From NCBI RefSeq assembly GCF_000317615.1, contig NC_019780.1, forward strand, positions 186,001 through 250,000: a DNA stretch of 64,000 nucleotides, read 5' to 3'. The translations under genes were made by a program, and so were the position numbers. The DNA comes from Dactylococcopsis salina PCC 8305. GTDB lineage: Bacteria > Cyanobacteriota > Cyanobacteriia > Cyanobacteriales > Rubidibacteraceae. The notes under the pieces are model-generated. The model made no database searches. It saw only the letters and a program-made list of their open reading frames with translations, and was not told where the DNA came from. The stretch's first letter is position 1. The number at the start of each line of letters is the position of its first letter. Shown here piece after piece: positions 61,073 to 64,000 of this stretch.

Positions 61073-61537
61073 ATGGTAACTGAAGTCAGTCATCAGAAAT
61101 GTAAGCAACTCTATGAAACGGATTATAATCTTTGGGTGTTAGAAACAGTTAAAAAACTACAAAACCGAGAACTAGATTCTCTTGATTGGAAAAGCTTAAT
61201 TGATGAGATATCTGATTTGAGTCGGCGAGAAAAAAGAAGATTAGAAAGTTTATTAACCCGACTCTTAGAACATCTACTAAAACTAAAGTATTGGGATTCA
61301 GAACGAGGAATAAATCAAAACCATTGGCAAAGAGAAATTCGTAATTTTCGCAAAAAAATTAAGCGGGAGTTAAAAGCAAGCCCCAGTCTAAAAAGATATC
61401 TTGTAGAACAATTTTCTGAACTGTATCAAGATGCAAGAGAATTAGTCGCAGATGCCTCAGGCTTACCCCTTGACCATTTCCCTGAATCCCCGATCGCACC
61501 CCTAGAAAAGGTGTTAGATGAAAATTGGTTACCTTAA
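61073..61537 (+). CDS. DUF29 family protein
   Basis: 154 residues from the ATG at 61073 (MVTEVSHQKCKQLYETDYNL), chosen for the AGAAGG site 10 nt upstream and for agreement with the paralogue at 63597; the frame is open 25 codons upstream. Signature: ETDYNLWVLETVKKLQNREL, SLIDEISDLSRREKRRLESL, LLEHLLKLKYWDSERG, HWQREIRNFRKKIKREL, ending VLDENWLP. Soluble helical protein of unknown function. Lies just upstream of the ABC transporter on the same strand (63 nt gap), possibly cotranscribed. Confidence 0.9.
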   Translation: MVTEVSHQKCKQLYETDYNLWVLETVKKLQNRELDSLDWKSLIDEISDLSRREKRRLESLLTRLLEHLLKLKYWDSERGINQNHWQREIRNFRKKIKRELKASPSLKRYLVEQFSELYQDARELVADASGLPLDHFPESPIAPLEKVLDENWLP

Positions 61538-61600
61538 ACAAATTAAAGGGGGTTAAGGGAGATCGGATAACCTTAAATCGCCCTATAACTAACCTTATTT

Positions 61601-63394
61601 ATGCTCGATATCTTTAAGAAATTCTCTTACCTGCTAGAGCGTCGCGAGAAAATCCAAGTCATCAGTTTATTTTTCTTGTTGCTAATTGGTGGTATCTTAG
61701 AAATGTTAGGGGTGGGGTTTGTTGTTCCCTTCATCTCTTTAGTAAGTCAGCCTGAGTTAATTCAGGAGCAACCGATCCTTAACCGTATTTATTTAGCATT
61801 GGGTTCGCCTTCTTCAGAGCAATTTTTAGTGATTATTTGTTTAATTTATCTTTTAATCTATGTTGGAAAAAATGCTTATGTAGCAATAATGTATCACCTA
61901 CAGCACCGCTTTATTTTTAATAAACAAAGGAAAGTAGCAGACAAGCTACTCAATGGCTATCTAGGCGCACCTTATACGTTTCACCTGCAAAGGAATACAG
62001 CAGTATTAATTCGGAATCTTACCCAAGAAGTCAATCAACTATTTATGGGAGTTTTGATTCCTTTGGTAATGCTATGTACAGAAGTAACCGTTTTAACGGG
62101 ATTAGTATTACTGTTAATATTCTTGCAACCAATGGCAACATTAGCCGTTGCGATCGGGCTAGGTATAGCGAGTTTTATTTTTTACAATATTTTTCAGAAA
62201 CAATTATCAGAATCAGGGAAAAAAAGGCAATATCATTCTGGTCAAGTCATCCAGCAAATTAATCAAGGGTTAGGAGGAGTGAAAGAAACGAAACTTCTGG
62301 GTCGGGAAAATTTTTTCTTGAAACGCCATAGTCACCATCGCTCAGAGTTAGTTAAATCATTGCAATTTGTGCAAACAATTCAACAATTACCTAGGTTATA
62401 TTTTGAAACTTTAGCGGTATTTGGTCTATTAGGAATTGTTTTGATTACCGTTTTACAGGAAACAGCAACAGGAGAGGTTTTACCAACCGTATCCTTGTTT
62501 GCAGCTGCTGCGTTTCGACTAATGCCTTCTCTGAACCGAGTAATGAATAGTGTGAATAGAGTTCGATTTGGTAGTCATGCGCTTGATGTGATTGTCTATG
62601 AATTTAGGGTTTTAGAAGATGAGAAAAATCTCTTATCAAAAGTAGAGGTGACTGTTCCTTCATTTAAGGATAAACTAACTTTAGATGCGGTTTCTTACCA
62701 TTATCCTGGTTCAGAAGAAGAAGTTTTAAATCGGGTCTCGATCACAATCTCTCAAGGCAAGTCAGTAGGATTAATCGGAAGTTCTGGAGCGGGTAAAACT
62801 ACTTTAGTTGATGTAATTTTAGGTTTATTACGACCAACTGAAGGCAGAGTGCTAGTAGATGGAGTTGATATTCAGCAAGGGTTACGAGGATGGCAAAGTC
62901 AAATTGGCTACATCCCTCAAAGTATTTATTTGTGTGATGATACATTACGGGGAAACATCGCTTTTGGCATTCCAGAAGAAGAGATTTCTGATGAACAAGT
63001 CTGGTCAGCGGTTCGATCGGCGCAACTCCAAGAATTAGTAGAAAGATTACCGCAAGGGTTAGATACTGTAGTTGGGGAGAGAGGAGTGAGACTTTCTGGA
63101 GGACAACGTCAACGGGTAGGAATCGCTCGTGCGCTTTATCATAATCCACAAGTGTTAGTGATGGACGAAGCAACGGCAGCGTTAGATAATGAGACGGAAG
63201 CGGGAATTATGGAGGCGGTAGAGAAGTTAAGTGGGGAGAAAACCTTGATTATGATTGCTCATCGGTTGACAACGGTTAAAAATTGTGATTGTCTTTATTT
63301 GATGGAGCGAGGGAAGGTGGTTGATCAGGGAAGTTATGAAGAGTTGCGCGATCGCAATGCAAGTTTTATGAGGATGGCGAGTGGTATTAGTTAA
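61601..63394 (+). CDS. ABC transporter, fused permease-ATPase (PglK/MsbA-like)
   Basis: 597-residue half-transporter. Six membrane helices occupy about 1-300 (VISLFFLLLIGGILEMLGVG, LVIICLIYLLIYVGKNAYVA). Nucleotide-binding domain from about 345: Walker A GSSGAGKTT near 393, Q-loop IGYIPQSIYLCDDTLRGNI, signature LSGGQRQRVGIARALYHN, Walker B VLVMDEATAALDN, switch His in MIAHRLTTV. The GILEMLGVGFVVPFISL opening resembles PglK-type lipid-linked oligosaccharide flippases and other polysaccharide or lipid exporters. Substrate unknown. Confidence 0.92.
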   Translation: MLDIFKKFSYLLERREKIQVISLFFLLLIGGILEMLGVGFVVPFISLVSQPELIQEQPILNRIYLALGSPSSEQFLVIICLIYLLIYVGKNAYVAIMYHLQHRFIFNKQRKVADKLLNGYLGAPYTFHLQRNTAVLIRNLTQEVNQLFMGVLIPLVMLCTEVTVLTGLVLLLIFLQPMATLAVAIGLGIASFIFYNIFQKQLSESGKKRQYHSGQVIQQINQGLGGVKETKLLGRENFFLKRHSHHRSELVKSLQFVQTIQQLPRLYFETLAVFGLLGIVLITVLQETATGEVLPTVSLFAAAAFRLMPSLNRVMNSVNRVRFGSHALDVIVYEFRVLEDEKNLLSKVEVTVPSFKDKLTLDAVSYHYPGSEEEVLNRVSITISQGKSVGLIGSSGAGKTTLVDVILGLLRPTEGRVLVDGVDIQQGLRGWQSQIGYIPQSIYLCDDTLRGNIAFGIPEEEISDEQVWSAVRSAQLQELVERLPQGLDTVVGERGVRLSGGQRQRVGIARALYHNPQVLVMDEATAALDNETEAGIMEAVEKLSGEKTLIMIAHRLTTVKNCDCLYLMERGKVVDQGSYEELRDRNASFMRMASGIS

Positions 63395-63405
63395 AGCCTC
63401 ATAAA

Positions 63406-63570
63406 ATGTTGGGATTTACAGACGTTGATTTAAGGGAAACTCGTTTCTATCAAGATGTTTACGCCGAAAAGGAGAAAAACAGACGATCGCGCCTGGAGAC
63501 AGTCAGGTTTGCCAAAAACGGGTTCGATGGGAGTTTTGCTTCTGCGATCGCGCCCTTAGAGCAAGTTTGA
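63406..63570 (+). pseudogene. Remnant of an Rpn/PD-(D/E)XK transposase-like protein C-terminus
   Basis: A 54-codon frame begins MLGFTDVDLRETRFYQDVYA EKEK, which resembles the C-terminal part of cyanobacterial Rpn-family (putative transposase/nuclease) proteins, typically followed by a long charged region. After that the sequence loses family character (KNGFDGSFASAIAPLEQV) and stops. The N-terminal nuclease domain is missing. Probably a degraded fragment between the ABC gene and the DUF29 paralogue. Confidence 0.45.
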
Positions 63571-63596
63571 GATGAAAATAAGTAAAATCAGAAAAT

Positions 63597-64000
63597 ATGG
63601 TTGCAGACTCTTCACAAGCACAAAAAACACTCTATGAAACGGATTATTATCTCTGGGTAGTGGAAACAGTTAAAAAACTCCAAAATCGAGAATTTGCAAC
63701 GATTGACTGGGAGAATTTGATTGATGAGGTGTCCGATTTGAGTCGGCGTGAGAAAAAGAAGCTGAAAAGCCTGCTTAAAAAGTTAATTGAACATTTACTG
63801 AAACTCAAGTATTGGCAAGCTGAGAAAATAAGAAATCAAGGACATTGGCAAGCAGAAATTACGAACTTTCGTCAACTGATTCGAGATGAATTGGAAGATA
63901 GCCCCAGCTTGCAACCTTATTTGCAGGAAATTTATCCTCAATGTTACAGCGAAGCTCGAAAAATTGCTTCCCAACGTTCTCAACTTTCCCTAAGCACATT
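63597..64000 (+). CDS. DUF29 family protein, 3' end beyond the window
   Basis: ATG at 63597 opens a frame that runs to the window end without a stop (134 complete codons). It is clearly DUF29 and a close paralogue of 61073-61537: LYETDYYLWVVETVKKLQNR, IDWENLIDEVSDLSRREKKK, LIEHLLKLKYWQAEK, GHWQAEITNFRQLIRDELED. Only the final ~20 residues (LDE-W-P ending) should be missing. It is on the same strand as the ABC transporter, so duplication around that gene is plausible. Confidence 0.9.
   Translation, partial: MVADSSQAQKTLYETDYYLWVVETVKKLQNREFATIDWENLIDEVSDLSRREKKKLKSLLKKLIEHLLKLKYWQAEKIRNQGHWQAEITNFRQLIRDELEDSPSLQPYLQEIYPQCYSEARKIASQRSQLSLST

Noticed and set aside
1..64000. tRNA or rRNA genes
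   Set aside because: Scanning the larger intergenic gaps by eye showed no TpsiC-like GGTTCGAATCC words with matching acceptor stems; tRNAscan would be decisive.

Overview
This is a cyanobacterial chromosome segment. PsbU and the lipoprotein PsbQ (CyanoQ) are extrinsic subunits of cyanobacterial photosystem II. SecA lacks the C-terminal zinc motif, several genes belong to families largely restricted to cyanobacteria (DUF1825, DUF29, low-complexity-tail membrane protein), and HIP1-type GCGATCGC / CGATCG words are scattered throughout. A unicellular, possibly halophilic lineage (Halothece/Dactylococcopsis-like) is a guess from overall character, not something I could prove.

Layout. 1-6 kb: psbU with a strong terminator, three small reverse-strand genes, a four-copy 118-bp repeat array, rbgA, a universal stress protein, panB-tsaC, and a UPF0175 antitoxin next to a gutted PIN-type toxin. 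6-20 kb: housekeeping genes (hom, secA, a receiver/GGDEF/EAL protein, a CDF metal transporter, a truncated hemerythrin, a HAD phosphatase, an alpha/beta hydrolase, psbQ coupled to a flavin oxidase, a second flavoprotein, lpxD). 20-26 kb: a 23-copy 45-bp array, a MITE, an MmeI-like type IIG restriction-modification enzyme, and a beta-helix/RTX secreted protein.

26.3-33.6 kb is the most unusual part. It is a decayed reverse-strand operon whose pieces can be joined across frames into (in transcription order) a membrane-anchored coiled-coil McrB-like AAA+ protein, a McrC/DUF2357-like protein, an SF1 helicase fused to a phospholipase-D-type nuclease, and one or two unrecognised proteins. This resembles the McrBC-derived 'CoCoNuT' class of type IV defence loci. 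It carries three in-frame stops (at least one clearly at a glutamine position), several frameshifts, loss of both P-loops, a perfect 370-bp tandem duplication, and a TnpB-type IS inserted in the helicase.

33.7-45 kb: SpoIID-like protein, an IsrB-type (HNH-less IscB relative) RNA-guided nickase gene with a highly structured upstream RNA region, a CheA-like hybrid kinase, era, an aspartoacylase-like peptidase, a class A PBP, DUF1825, TM2 and HhH proteins. 45-64 kb: DUF29 proteins, a glycosyltransferase, an MFS transporter, recO, deoC, a PPOX flavoprotein, ylxR-infB, membrane and DUF697 GTPase-like proteins, an M3 oligopeptidase, and a PglK-like ABC exporter between two DUF29 paralogues, the last cut by the window end.

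Intergenic space is unusually rich in repeats: a TTGGGTTTCG...ACCCAACCTAC element, a perfect 28-bp palindrome, C-rich/G-rich hairpins, heptameric STRR repeats and a ~100-bp MITE. No tRNA, rRNA or CRISPR array was found by eye.
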